The notes beneath the pieces are model-generated. The model was given only the letters and a program-made list of their open reading frames with translations. It had not been told where the DNA came from and did no database searches. DNA of 64,000 nucleotides from an uncultured Campylobacter sp. (GTDB taxonomy: Bacteria > Campylobacterota > Campylobacteria > Campylobacterales > Campylobacteraceae), in assembly GCF_938039245.1 (NCBI RefSeq), contig NZ_CALHVN010000026.1, positions 34,173 to 98,172 of the forward strand, given 5' to 3'. A program made the translations under genes and the position numbers. Below are positions 54,655-62,595 of this stretch, piece by piece. Each line of letters starts with the position of its first letter. Position 1 is the first letter of the stretch.

Positions 54655-54761
54655 TTATCTTTTAGCCGCTCGTAAATTGCTTTTATTTTAGGATTATTTA
54701 AAACGACTTTTCTTAATTTTTCTTTTATCTCTTTTTTGATTTCTTCTTCTTTTTTTTGCAT
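54651..54761 (-). CDS. Tiny 36-residue protein, candidate antitoxin partner of the Doc-like gene
   Basis: Starts at an ATG at 54761 and reads MQKKEEEIKKEIKEKLRKVV, then LNNPKIKAIYERLKDK. It is very rich in Lys and Glu and probably one or two helices. The TGA overlaps the toxin's ATG, the arrangement typical for toxin-antitoxin pairs. A GGATAAAAT stretch before the ATG could act as ribosome-binding site. It is shorter than known Phd antitoxins and would correspond only to a C-terminal toxin-neutralising helix. Confidence 0.55.
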   Translation of the reverse strand: MQKKEEEIKKEIKEKLRKVVLNNPKIKAIYERLKDK

Positions 54762-54806
54762 ATTTTATCCTAAATTTTTAAGCGAGTATAGCATATTTTA
54801 TAAAGC

Positions 54807-54828
54807 TAGGGCGGTTTTATCCGCCCTA
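54807..54828 (-). terminator. Hairpin after flgE, probable terminator
   Basis: TAGGGCGG pairs perfectly with CCGCCCTA around a six-base loop, 11 bases after the flgE stop. The following T-rich stretch is imperfect (GCTTTATAAAA), so termination is likely but not certain. Confidence 0.6.
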
Positions 54829-54838
54829 AGAATTAAAA

Positions 54839-57523
54839 TTATTTTAACTGAAGCAGCGTGTTTAGCATCTCGTCACTAGTAGTTATCGTCTTTGAGTTAG
54901 CCTGGAAGCCGCGCTGTACGACGATGAGCTGAGTTAGCGAGCGAGATAGATCGACGTTACTCATCTCAAGGCTTGAGGCCGAAATTTTACCGCGTCCGGC
55001 AGTTTGAGCTGCGCCGATGATTGGGTCGCCCGAGTTTGCCGTGCGAGAAAATAAATTTCCGCCCTCGCCGGCTAAGCCTTGGTTATTTGCAAATTTAGCT
55101 ACGCCCACTTGCGCGAGTCCTAGGCTTCTGCCGTTGGTAAAAGAGCCTATGAGGGTACCTGCTCCGTCTATCCTTAGTCCGTGTAGCTCGCCGCTAGCAT
55201 ATCCGTCTTGGCTGATGTCGGAGGTGCTTGAGTTATTATCGGTGCTGGTTAGTCCGTCGGTAGTCTGCGTAGTACCGAATTTTAGCTCGATATGCTGACC
55301 GATAGACGAGCCGTTTTGCGCGCCGAAGGTAATGCTAGCAGGGCTATACGTCGCTAGCGAGCCGTCCGGGTTAAATCTCACGTAACCGGTTATCACGTTT
55401 TTAGGCTCTGTAGTGCTTATTTGATTTGGTTCGGCCACCTGGATCACCATCGTCCACTCCGTTCCGCCGTTTTCGGTATAGCCGCGCTTTACGAAGTCCA
55501 TCTTAACGTTATGTTTCGTGCCTAGGCTGTCGTAGATATCGGTGCTAGAGCTATGAGCCGCCATATTTAGGCTATCGGTTACTCTTGCAGCGTCTCCGGA
55601 GCTTAACGAACCTGAGAGCGGCGCCATAGATGCCGTAAATTTAACGTTTTCGGTTACGTTGTTGGCGGCGTTTGTTAGACCCGTGATAGCTAAATTTATA
55701 TTATGATCGTCCATACCCGTATCTGCGTTGTTCGTCGTGCCGCCGCCCGTTGCGTCTGTGGCATCGCCGTCGTCGGAGTTAAAGGCGTCTCCGCTAGGAT
55801 TTTTTACCTGAAACTGGCCGTGCTCGTTCACGGTTATCTCCACGCCGTCGTTTTTGTTGTAGTTTTTAAACGCCTTAGCGTATGCCGCGTCGTAGGCCGC
55901 TTGAGCCGCTGCCTCGTTCGAAGTACCTCTAGCGGCATCAAGATCTCTTTTTGAATTGATGGCGTCTACGGTATCGGTAAAAGATGCGATCGCCTTTTTA
56001 GCCGTAGCTACTGCAGAACTTAGAGCAGCATTAGTCGGGTTAGCCGTTACTGCGGTATTCATAGCGGTATTTAGAGTCGCGATCTTTGCAATGTAATCGG
56101 CTTTCAAGATGGGGTTATTTGGATCCGCTGCTAAAGCCGTAGTAGCGTTATTTGCGTCCGTTACAGCAGTCGCTAAAGCAGTATCGCTAGGTAGCGCAGT
56201 CGTTACCGCCGTCGCAGCCGTCGTTAGCTCGCGTCCGGCTTTGAGCGCGCCGTTAGGATTATCTACGTTTCTGCCCTCGTAGTTGGTAAACAATCTAGCA
56301 TCTTTTTGCATCGCTTCGCGCAAATCCTCGGTAGTCGTTACCTCTCTAGCCATAGCGTCGTCGTATGTGTGTAGCGCGCTGACTCGGGTTTTGTTGTAAG
56401 TATATTGGTACGCGGTTATGACCTTAGTATCTACGAAGTCTCCGCCGATGGTATCGCCGCTATTTACGGTCATTTTTATGTTTCTGCTGGCTGCGGTAGT
56501 GCCTAGGTTGTTTCTGTTGGTTAGAACTAGTTGATTGCCGTTTATGACGCTAGCTTCTACGCCCGTTTTGCTATATCTTTGATTTATAGCCGTAGCTAGC
56601 TCGCTTACGCTATTTACCGTTGCCACTATGGTCTCGCCGTTTAAATTTACGTTCAAATTTTTAGGCGCCGCAAAGGTTCCGTCGTTTCTAGCGCCTACGT
56701 CCATAGCCCTAGTTTTAGCATCGGCATAGCTAACCCATATACCCTGCCCCGTGCGTAGATTATACGCGTCGCCGGCATTATTAAATAAAACGCCAAGATC
56801 GGCTCCGCGCTCGGTCATTCTCTGCTCGCCTTGCCTATTTACGTAAAATCTATTTTCGCCGATATTGTTTTCTTCGTGTCTTTCCGTGTCGGTTTTGATG
56901 CCGTCTTTATTAGTATCGACCCAGTTATGATACTGATCGAGTTGGTAGATAGGTATTTTTTTATTTCCCACGTCGTTGCCGCTGTCTAAGTTTCCCTTTA
57001 GAGCGATATTTGTCGTAGCGCGAGCAGGCACGGTTAGGCCGGTGGGTATCTTTATATCGCTAAGAGGCCTGGTCGGATCTATCTCGCCCGTAACCTCGTC
57101 CCTCATCCAGCCTTGCACGATATTTCCGCCGTTATCGACAAAGTTACCCTCGCTATCCCTTGAAAAATCGCCGTTTCTAGTATAGTAGGTGGTCTTGCCG
57201 CCGTCCGGGCTAACCATAAAAAACCCGTCGCCTTGAAGCGCGATATCGGTTTGCTTGTCGGTGGTTTGCAAAGAGCCTTGCTTAAAAATTCTCGTTGTGG
57301 AGTTTATCTGAGTGCCTAGACCCACCTCCATGTTATTTACGCCGCCGTGTTGATTTTGCGGTGAGGTAGCGATACGCGACTGTTGATAAATAAGGTCATC
57401 GAAATTTGCGCGGTTGTATTTGTAGCCGACGGTGTTTACGTTGGCGATGTTGTTGCCCTCGACGTCCATAGCGATCTGGTGAGCTTGCAGTCCGGTAACG
57501 CCTGCCCATAGCGATCTCATCAT
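54839..57523 (-). CDS. flgE: Flagellar hook protein FlgE
   Basis: An 894-residue hook protein, about twice the E. coli length, as is usual in Campylobacter. The N-terminus has MDVEGNNIANVNTVGYKYNR, the flagellar rod/hook signature, and the C-terminal coiled coil ends RSLTQLIVVQRGFQANSKTI. In between are variable domains, including an Ala/Thr-rich helical stretch around residues 430-560 (for example ALATAVTDANNATTALAADP). It forms the universal joint of the flagellum. A sigma-54 promoter lies upstream. Two ATG codons are adjacent at the start; AAAGGA fits the first. Confidence 0.93.
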   Translation of the reverse strand: MMRSLWAGVTGLQAHQIAMDVEGNNIANVNTVGYKYNRANFDDLIYQQSRIATSPQNQHGGVNNMEVGLGTQINSTTRIFKQGSLQTTDKQTDIALQGDGFFMVSPDGGKTTYYTRNGDFSRDSEGNFVDNGGNIVQGWMRDEVTGEIDPTRPLSDIKIPTGLTVPARATTNIALKGNLDSGNDVGNKKIPIYQLDQYHNWVDTNKDGIKTDTERHEENNIGENRFYVNRQGEQRMTERGADLGVLFNNAGDAYNLRTGQGIWVSYADAKTRAMDVGARNDGTFAAPKNLNVNLNGETIVATVNSVSELATAINQRYSKTGVEASVINGNQLVLTNRNNLGTTAASRNIKMTVNSGDTIGGDFVDTKVITAYQYTYNKTRVSALHTYDDAMAREVTTTEDLREAMQKDARLFTNYEGRNVDNPNGALKAGRELTTAATAVTTALPSDTALATAVTDANNATTALAADPNNPILKADYIAKIATLNTAMNTAVTANPTNAALSSAVATAKKAIASFTDTVDAINSKRDLDAARGTSNEAAAQAAYDAAYAKAFKNYNKNDGVEITVNEHGQFQVKNPSGDAFNSDDGDATDATGGGTTNNADTGMDDHNINLAITGLTNAANNVTENVKFTASMAPLSGSLSSGDAARVTDSLNMAAHSSSTDIYDSLGTKHNVKMDFVKRGYTENGGTEWTMVIQVAEPNQISTTEPKNVITGYVRFNPDGSLATYSPASITFGAQNGSSIGQHIELKFGTTQTTDGLTSTDNNSSTSDISQDGYASGELHGLRIDGAGTLIGSFTNGRSLGLAQVGVAKFANNQGLAGEGGNLFSRTANSGDPIIGAAQTAGRGKISASSLEMSNVDLSRSLTQLIVVQRGFQANSKTITTSDEMLNTLLQLK

Positions 57524-57561
57524 AGTTTATCCTTTGTAAAAAGTGAAATTTAAGCTAGTCA

Positions 57562-57579
57562 AAGCAAAAGACGTTCCAA
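57562..57579 (-). promoter_or_regulatory. flgE: Sigma-54 promoter of flgE
   Basis: On the minus strand TTGGAACGTCTTTTGCTT has the -24 GG and the -12 GC exactly ten bases apart (consensus TGGCAC-N5-TTGCW). It is about 40 bases before the flgE ATG. Middle flagellar genes including flgE are sigma-54 dependent in Campylobacter. Confidence 0.78.
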
Positions 57580-57697
57580 ATTTTAAATTTGGTTTAGTAT
57601 TTGTGAAAGTAACGACAAAAAGAATATATGAGCTAAATTTTGTAAATTTACTTCAAAATTTGAATGAAAAAAATTAAGGCGAAGTATCGTGAGATGA

Positions 57698-57779
57698 TTT
57701 TAAATGTTTTGAAGTAAATTTCGTCCCAAGACTAGACGTATAGTCTGTCGTAGGGCGAAATTTACGAAATCATTTAAAA
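57698..57779. repeat. Long imperfect palindrome (82 bp)
   Basis: Nested inverted repeat: outer arms TTTTAAATG/CATTTAAAA, middle arms GTAAATTTCG-T-CCC/GGG-CGAAATTTAC with a single bulge, inner arms AGACTA/TAGTCT. It could form one long cruciform or RNA hairpin. It lies between the end of the antiporter gene and the flgE promoter, both leftward. Confidence 0.75.
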
Positions 57780-57804
57780 GCGCTCGCGAGACAAGCCGTG
57801 AAAT

Positions 57805-59145
57805 TTACAAAATCATCGCACCGATTACGCCGCCGATTAACAGCGGTATATTAAAGAAGATAAACGTCGGCACGCACGTATCGTAGATGTGATTGTGCTG
57901 GCCGTCGGCGTTTAGACCGCTCGTAGGTCCTAGCGTGCTGTCGCTAGCGGGACTGCCCGCATCGCCCAGAGCCGCCGCGATACCTACTAGCAAGATAATA
58001 GCCGCCGGAGAAAAACCCAGCGACAGCGAAAACGGCACGTAGATCGCCGCGATGATCGGTATCGTGCCAAAGCTCGTGCCGATACCCATGGTAACTAGCA
58101 AACCGATAGCTAGCATAAGTATCGCGCCGCCTATTTTGCCGCCCACCACCTCGCTAGCAAAGCTCACTAGCTGCTCGATGCCGCCGCTCTCGCGCAAAAC
58201 CGAGCCAAAGCCTGCGGCAACGAGCATGATAAATGCGATAAAGCCCATCATCGCTAGGCCGCTGTCCATGATCTTGTCGATTTTACGGTACTCGATACCG
58301 CCCAAAACTATCATGACTAAAAGCCCAAGAAGCGCACCAAGAGGCATACTTTCGGTATAAATTTGCACCCCAAAGGCTACTACCGCGCCGCCTAGCACCG
58401 CCCACTCTTTTTTAGTCATTTCTAGGCTTGCGGCTATCTGCGCCTCCCTCTCTTCGCCGCTTTCAAATTTAGTGTGCGCGTAGTCGCGCCTTTTGCGGTA
58501 AAAGACGAAAATCGCCAAAAAGAGTCCGACTAGCATCGAGGCTCCGCCTATCCACATCACACTTGAAATCTGGCTCATCTGCACCGTTACGCCGTTGTTT
58601 GCGAGCTCTTTTTGGATGATGCCGTGAAAGATAAGGCCAAAACCCACGCTAAGGCTAACGTAAGGCGCCTTTAGTCCAAAAGTAAGAGCGCACGCGACGG
58701 CTCGGCGGTCGATGCCTAGGCGGTTCATCAGCGGCAAAAGCGGTGGAATGAGAATCGGGATGAAAGCGATATGCACGGGAATCAAATTTTGCGACAAGCA
58801 AGCAATCGCGGCGATGATAAGCGCGAAATAGGTGCTGGTTTTCGCTAGAGCCTTGCTAACGGCGTTTATGAGGATCGCAGTTAGGTTCGTATCGGCTATC
58901 GCGGCCGCAAGCGCGCCTAGCAGGATGTAGCTAAGCGAGGTTTCTAGGTTGCCGCTCATACCCGTTATCAGCGTCGAAGTAGTCGCCTTTAGAGCGCCCA
59001 AAAAGGACTCTACGCCCCCAAATCCGCCGTGGTAGATGAGTCCCGCGACTAGAGCGGAGACGAGGATAGAAAGCAGGATGTTAAACCTTAGCAAACAAAG
59101 CGCGGTCATCACGATGATGCTGATTACAACGGGATTGGTTAGCAT
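57805..59145 (-). CDS. NhaC-family Na+/H+ antiporter-like permease
   Basis: A 446-residue protein with about 12 membrane segments. Family marks are GMSGNLETSLSYILLGALAA, LSQNLIPVHIAFIPILIPPL, and GTSFGTIPIIAAIYVPFSL with GDAGSPASDSTLGPTSGLNA near the end. I take the ATG at 59145, which has AAGGA six bases upstream; the frame is open for 23 codons more, but without a good site. The family includes Na+/H+ antiporters and amino-acid/proton exchangers, so the substrate is open. Confidence 0.82.
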   Translation of the reverse strand: MLTNPVVISIIVMTALCLLRFNILLSILVSALVAGLIYHGGFGGVESFLGALKATTSTLITGMSGNLETSLSYILLGALAAAIADTNLTAILINAVSKALAKTSTYFALIIAAIACLSQNLIPVHIAFIPILIPPLLPLMNRLGIDRRAVACALTFGLKAPYVSLSVGFGLIFHGIIQKELANNGVTVQMSQISSVMWIGGASMLVGLFLAIFVFYRKRRDYAHTKFESGEEREAQIAASLEMTKKEWAVLGGAVVAFGVQIYTESMPLGALLGLLVMIVLGGIEYRKIDKIMDSGLAMMGFIAFIMLVAAGFGSVLRESGGIEQLVSFASEVVGGKIGGAILMLAIGLLVTMGIGTSFGTIPIIAAIYVPFSLSLGFSPAAIILLVGIAAALGDAGSPASDSTLGPTSGLNADGQHNHIYDTCVPTFIFFNIPLLIGGVIGAMIL

Positions 59146-59988
59146 TTTTGATCCTTTTTTGATTTTTAAATTTATCATAGCGCTAAATTTACGACTCGGC
59201 GTGAATACGGTCAAATTTAAGCATAGCCAGCAAAATCAAGCAAACTAAGCACCGGGCGCCAAAGCCGCCTTCGCAGCGCAAAAGGCTAAATTTATCCTCG
59301 GCGAATTTGGCCCCAAATTTAACCCTAAATCAACGGCGCTAAGACGAACCGAAGTTAAAATTATCGCATTTTCTTGCGCTAGAACCCAAATTCGCCGTTT
59401 AATTACGCCTAGTCCATTTGCTCCGACTTTGCACTAAATCTATGCCCGAAAAACAAGCCCGCAAATGCCAAATTCACGTACATTAGGCAAAAGCTAGATT
59501 GCCCGGTCGCCAAACGGCTTTTATTTGCCGATACGGCTCATATCCTTAGACGTAAATTTCCTTGCAAGCGGTCGCTTTCGGTTACTTTTAATAATTTTAT
59601 AATATAAAAATTAAAGTAAAGTAAAATTTAGTCTAGCCGGAGCGCAATCTCATAAAAACTACCAAAAGGAAACAATATTTAAACCGCTCTTAGCGCGTCT
59701 AAAGTCGCGGCTTTAGCTTTCGGCGGCCGTAATCCTTTATAAATATGAGCGCTAGTAGTGCAAAATCCGCGGTTTAAAGCCAAATTTACGCGCGGTGTAA
59801 AATCGATAAGATCAAGCGCATAGCGAGATTTTATTTTTACGCGAGCGCAAAGGATATCTGTGCTCAAATTTAAATTTTCGCGTTTGCTTAATTTAACGCA
59901 CGAATTTCGTAAAGCAAATTTAGCCCAAAATCCAAAGCTCGCCTTGATTCTCGTATAAATTTAGCGATTTAAAACCGCAAACCGATAT
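59146..59988 (+). other. Gene-free stretch
   Basis: About 840 bases. A minus-strand frame of 62 codons (59679-59867) has no ribosome-binding site and is not called. No terminator, tRNA or repeat recognised. Confidence 0.4.
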
Positions 59989-61026
59989 TTATTTTGCGTG
60001 CAGCTCTTTTGCGTATTTTGATTTTTCCAGATTTTCGATTAGCTTTTGCGTGCGCATATCCCTAGCCTCGGGCACTAGATGAAACCACGTGTCGTGCAGA
60101 AATTTACGCGGGAAATAGCTATCTTTATAATCCCCTATCATCTCAAAACCGTTATCTTCGATGAGCTTTTTTACGTCTTTTAAAAATTTTTGATTATCCG
60201 CAGCGTGCGGGTCGTTTAGATCGTAGCAGTCATCGCCCGCGACGGCCGGATATGTAAAGATAAATTTAATCCCTTTTTCTTGCTCCAGCTTTTTCATAAA
60301 TTTTAAATTTTGCCTAAAAATATCGTTTATGCCGATCTCGCTACCCGAAAAATCGGTGAAAAATATATACTGCTGGCAGGGCATCTGGGTGTCTCTTGCC
60401 TCGTCTACTTTGCCGACGTATTGATAATCTCCGCGCTCGCCGTTTTTAAAATTAGGCGAAAAATCGTGCACGGCTTGCGGCCAACGATGGATAAAGTTGT
60501 TAAAATTTATCTTAAACGCCGCCCTATCCCTATAGTCTCTGGTTACGGCGTTCATAAAGGCTTGCGGCGGGATTTGCGAGATAGTTTTTAGCTTTTCTAA
60601 AAACGGCAAATAGTCGTAAAAATGATGTAGCTCGAAAAAAATCCCGTAGTAATAAGTATCGGGCGGTATGTCGCCGATATAGTAGCGATACTCTAGCGGC
60701 AGGATAAAAATATCGCCTTTGTGGGCGAATTTAGCCGCGCGGTATAGCCTATGAAGCAGCGGATAGCCGCCGTGGTCGCCTAAATTTATCGTTAGCTTGC
60801 CAAAGTGCTTTTCAAGCATCAAAGAGTTTATGCCGTGGTATGAGTTTGAGCCGCTTTCTACGATGATGCGGTTTTGATCGGTAGTGTTTGTTATGAGATA
60901 GTTTTTATACGCATAGTGATGAGCCGACGAAACTCTGATGAGAAACATCGCAAACGCCAAATAAGCTCCGATCAAAGCGAGCGTCAAAACGGGAAGCGCG
61001 ATGAGGAAAATTTTATATTTTTTCAA
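59989..61026 (-). CDS. SGNH-hydrolase-like protein, partner of the MBOAT acyltransferase
   Basis: A 345-residue protein with one N-terminal membrane segment and a large periplasmic part. An ESGSNSYHGINS segment early on fits the nucleophile block of SGNH/DltD-AlgJ-type enzymes. A C-terminal LHDTWFHLVPEARDMRT segment fits the catalytic Asp-His block. Together with the MBOAT protein encoded nine bases upstream it should transfer acyl groups to an extracytoplasmic polymer. Peptidoglycan (as PatA/PatB) or a surface glycan are candidates. Confidence 0.7.
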   Translation of the reverse strand: MKKYKIFLIALPVLTLALIGAYLAFAMFLIRVSSAHHYAYKNYLITNTTDQNRIIVESGSNSYHGINSLMLEKHFGKLTINLGDHGGYPLLHRLYRAAKFAHKGDIFILPLEYRYYIGDIPPDTYYYGIFFELHHFYDYLPFLEKLKTISQIPPQAFMNAVTRDYRDRAAFKINFNNFIHRWPQAVHDFSPNFKNGERGDYQYVGKVDEARDTQMPCQQYIFFTDFSGSEIGINDIFRQNLKFMKKLEQEKGIKFIFTYPAVAGDDCYDLNDPHAADNQKFLKDVKKLIEDNGFEMIGDYKDSYFPRKFLHDTWFHLVPEARDMRTQKLIENLEKSKYAKELHAK

Positions 61027-61034
61027 ATTTAATC

Positions 61035-62486
61035 CTAAAAGTTAAAATACAAAAACGGAGACTCCTGCGCTCCGGAGCTAAAAACAAAAGCCAAAGCAAG
61101 CAAAAATGCCGTAAATAGCGCGGTAAGAAAGCCAAATTTTGCTCTAGCGGCCATTTCGTTCGAGTTTCGTCCAAAAACCGTAACCAAAAGCGTGACGCCT
61201 ATGATTGCGCAAAACGTACCCATGGCTATTTGCGGCGTTTCTAGGAAATTTATTTGATTAAATCCTAAAGAATTGCTTATATGCTCTAAATAGTTAAAAT
61301 TTATCTTAACCGAGCTAAAATCAAACATGCCCTTTAGCACCTTCATCGCGCTATCTAGGTCTCTAGCGCGGAAAAATATCCAAGTGATATTTATAAAGTT
61401 AAATGTTATAAACCAGGCTAGAAATTTATTCATCGGGCGAAAATGCGCGCCGTAAAATCTACAAATCATCATCGCTAGTCCGTGCAGCGCGCCCCAGATG
61501 ATAAACATCCAGCCCGCTCCGTGCCAGAGTCCGCCCAGCAAAAACACCGCAAAAACGTTAGCGTAAGTGCGGTATTCGCCCTTGCGGTTACCTCCTAGCG
61601 GGATATAGATATAATCGCGTAAAAATCTAGAAAGCGTCATATGCCATCTGTGCCAAAAGTCTTGGATGTTTAGCGCTTTGTAAGGGGAGTTGAAATTTAG
61701 CGGCAGGATAATGTTAAACATATATGAAATACCGATGGCCATATCGGTGTAACCGCTAAAGTCGAAATACAGCTGAAACGTATAACTAATGCTCGTTATC
61801 CACGCCTCGCTCATACTAAGCGTAGGGTAAACGTCAAATCCATGAATAGCAAATCTAGCAAAAAAATCGGCCACTACGACCTTTTTAAAAAGTCCGATCG
61901 AAAACAAAAAAAGCCCGATGCTTAAATTTTTATAGTTTATGCGCTTTAAGCGTAAATTCGCAAACTGCGGCATCATCTCGGCGTGGTGGATGATAGGGCC
62001 GGCTAAAAGATGCGGGAAATACGTAACGAAAAGCGCGTAGCGAAGGAAGCTCGGTTCTTTTACTTTTTCATGATAGCAATCTACCAAAAACGCTATTTGC
62101 GTAAAGGTAAAAAAGCTGATGCCAAGAGGCAAAATAACGTGATGCAGCGGTACGTCGGCGCCGAAAATTCCGTTAAAATTCGCTATCAAAAAATCGGTGT
62201 ATTTGTAGTAGGCCAGCAAGGCTAAATTTGCCGCGACGCCCGCCCATAAAATAAGCTTTTTGCGGGAAGGGTGATTGCAAAGAAGATGACCGACGTAGAA
62301 GTTAAACGTGATCGAACATAAAATAAGCGGAATATAAATAAAATTCCAATATCCATAGAAAAACAATGAGGCGACAGTAAGCCATAAAATGCTTAGTTGG
62401 ATTAGCTTAAATTTATTTAATATAAAATAAATGCTAAAAGTAATCGGCAAGAAAAAAACGATGAATGCAAATGAATTAAAAAGCAT
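61035..62486 (-). CDS. MBOAT family O-acyltransferase (AlgI/PatA-like)
   Basis: A 483-residue membrane protein with 10-12 membrane segments. It has the AlgI-type motifs FFTFTQIAFLVDCYHEK, TYFPHLLAGPIIHHAEMMPQ, the QDFWHRWHMTLSRFLRDYIY block, and the catalytic-His block GGLWHGAGWMFIIWGALHG. It should move an acetyl group from the cytoplasm across the membrane to the adjacent SGNH-like protein. It is the first gene of the two-gene transcript and divergent from ilvD. Confidence 0.88.
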   Translation of the reverse strand: MLFNSFAFIVFFLPITFSIYFILNKFKLIQLSILWLTVASLFFYGYWNFIYIPLILCSITFNFYVGHLLCNHPSRKKLILWAGVAANLALLAYYKYTDFLIANFNGIFGADVPLHHVILPLGISFFTFTQIAFLVDCYHEKVKEPSFLRYALFVTYFPHLLAGPIIHHAEMMPQFANLRLKRINYKNLSIGLFLFSIGLFKKVVVADFFARFAIHGFDVYPTLSMSEAWITSISYTFQLYFDFSGYTDMAIGISYMFNIILPLNFNSPYKALNIQDFWHRWHMTLSRFLRDYIYIPLGGNRKGEYRTYANVFAVFLLGGLWHGAGWMFIIWGALHGLAMMICRFYGAHFRPMNKFLAWFITFNFINITWIFFRARDLDSAMKVLKGMFDFSSVKINFNYLEHISNSLGFNQINFLETPQIAMGTFCAIIGVTLLVTVFGRNSNEMAARAKFGFLTALFTAFLLALAFVFSSGAQESPFLYFNF

Positions 62487-62595
62487 CTCACTCCTTGTTT
62501 AAAAAAGAGTTTAAATATACTCAAATTTGATTTAAATTAAGCTTTTTAATCCTAAATTTGATAAAATCGCTCAAATTTCACCAAAAGGATCAAAT

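Noticed and set aside
59679..59867. Minus-strand frame of 62 codons in the gap left of the SGNH-like gene
   Set aside because: No ribosome-binding site, no recognisable similarity, average composition for noncoding DNA here.
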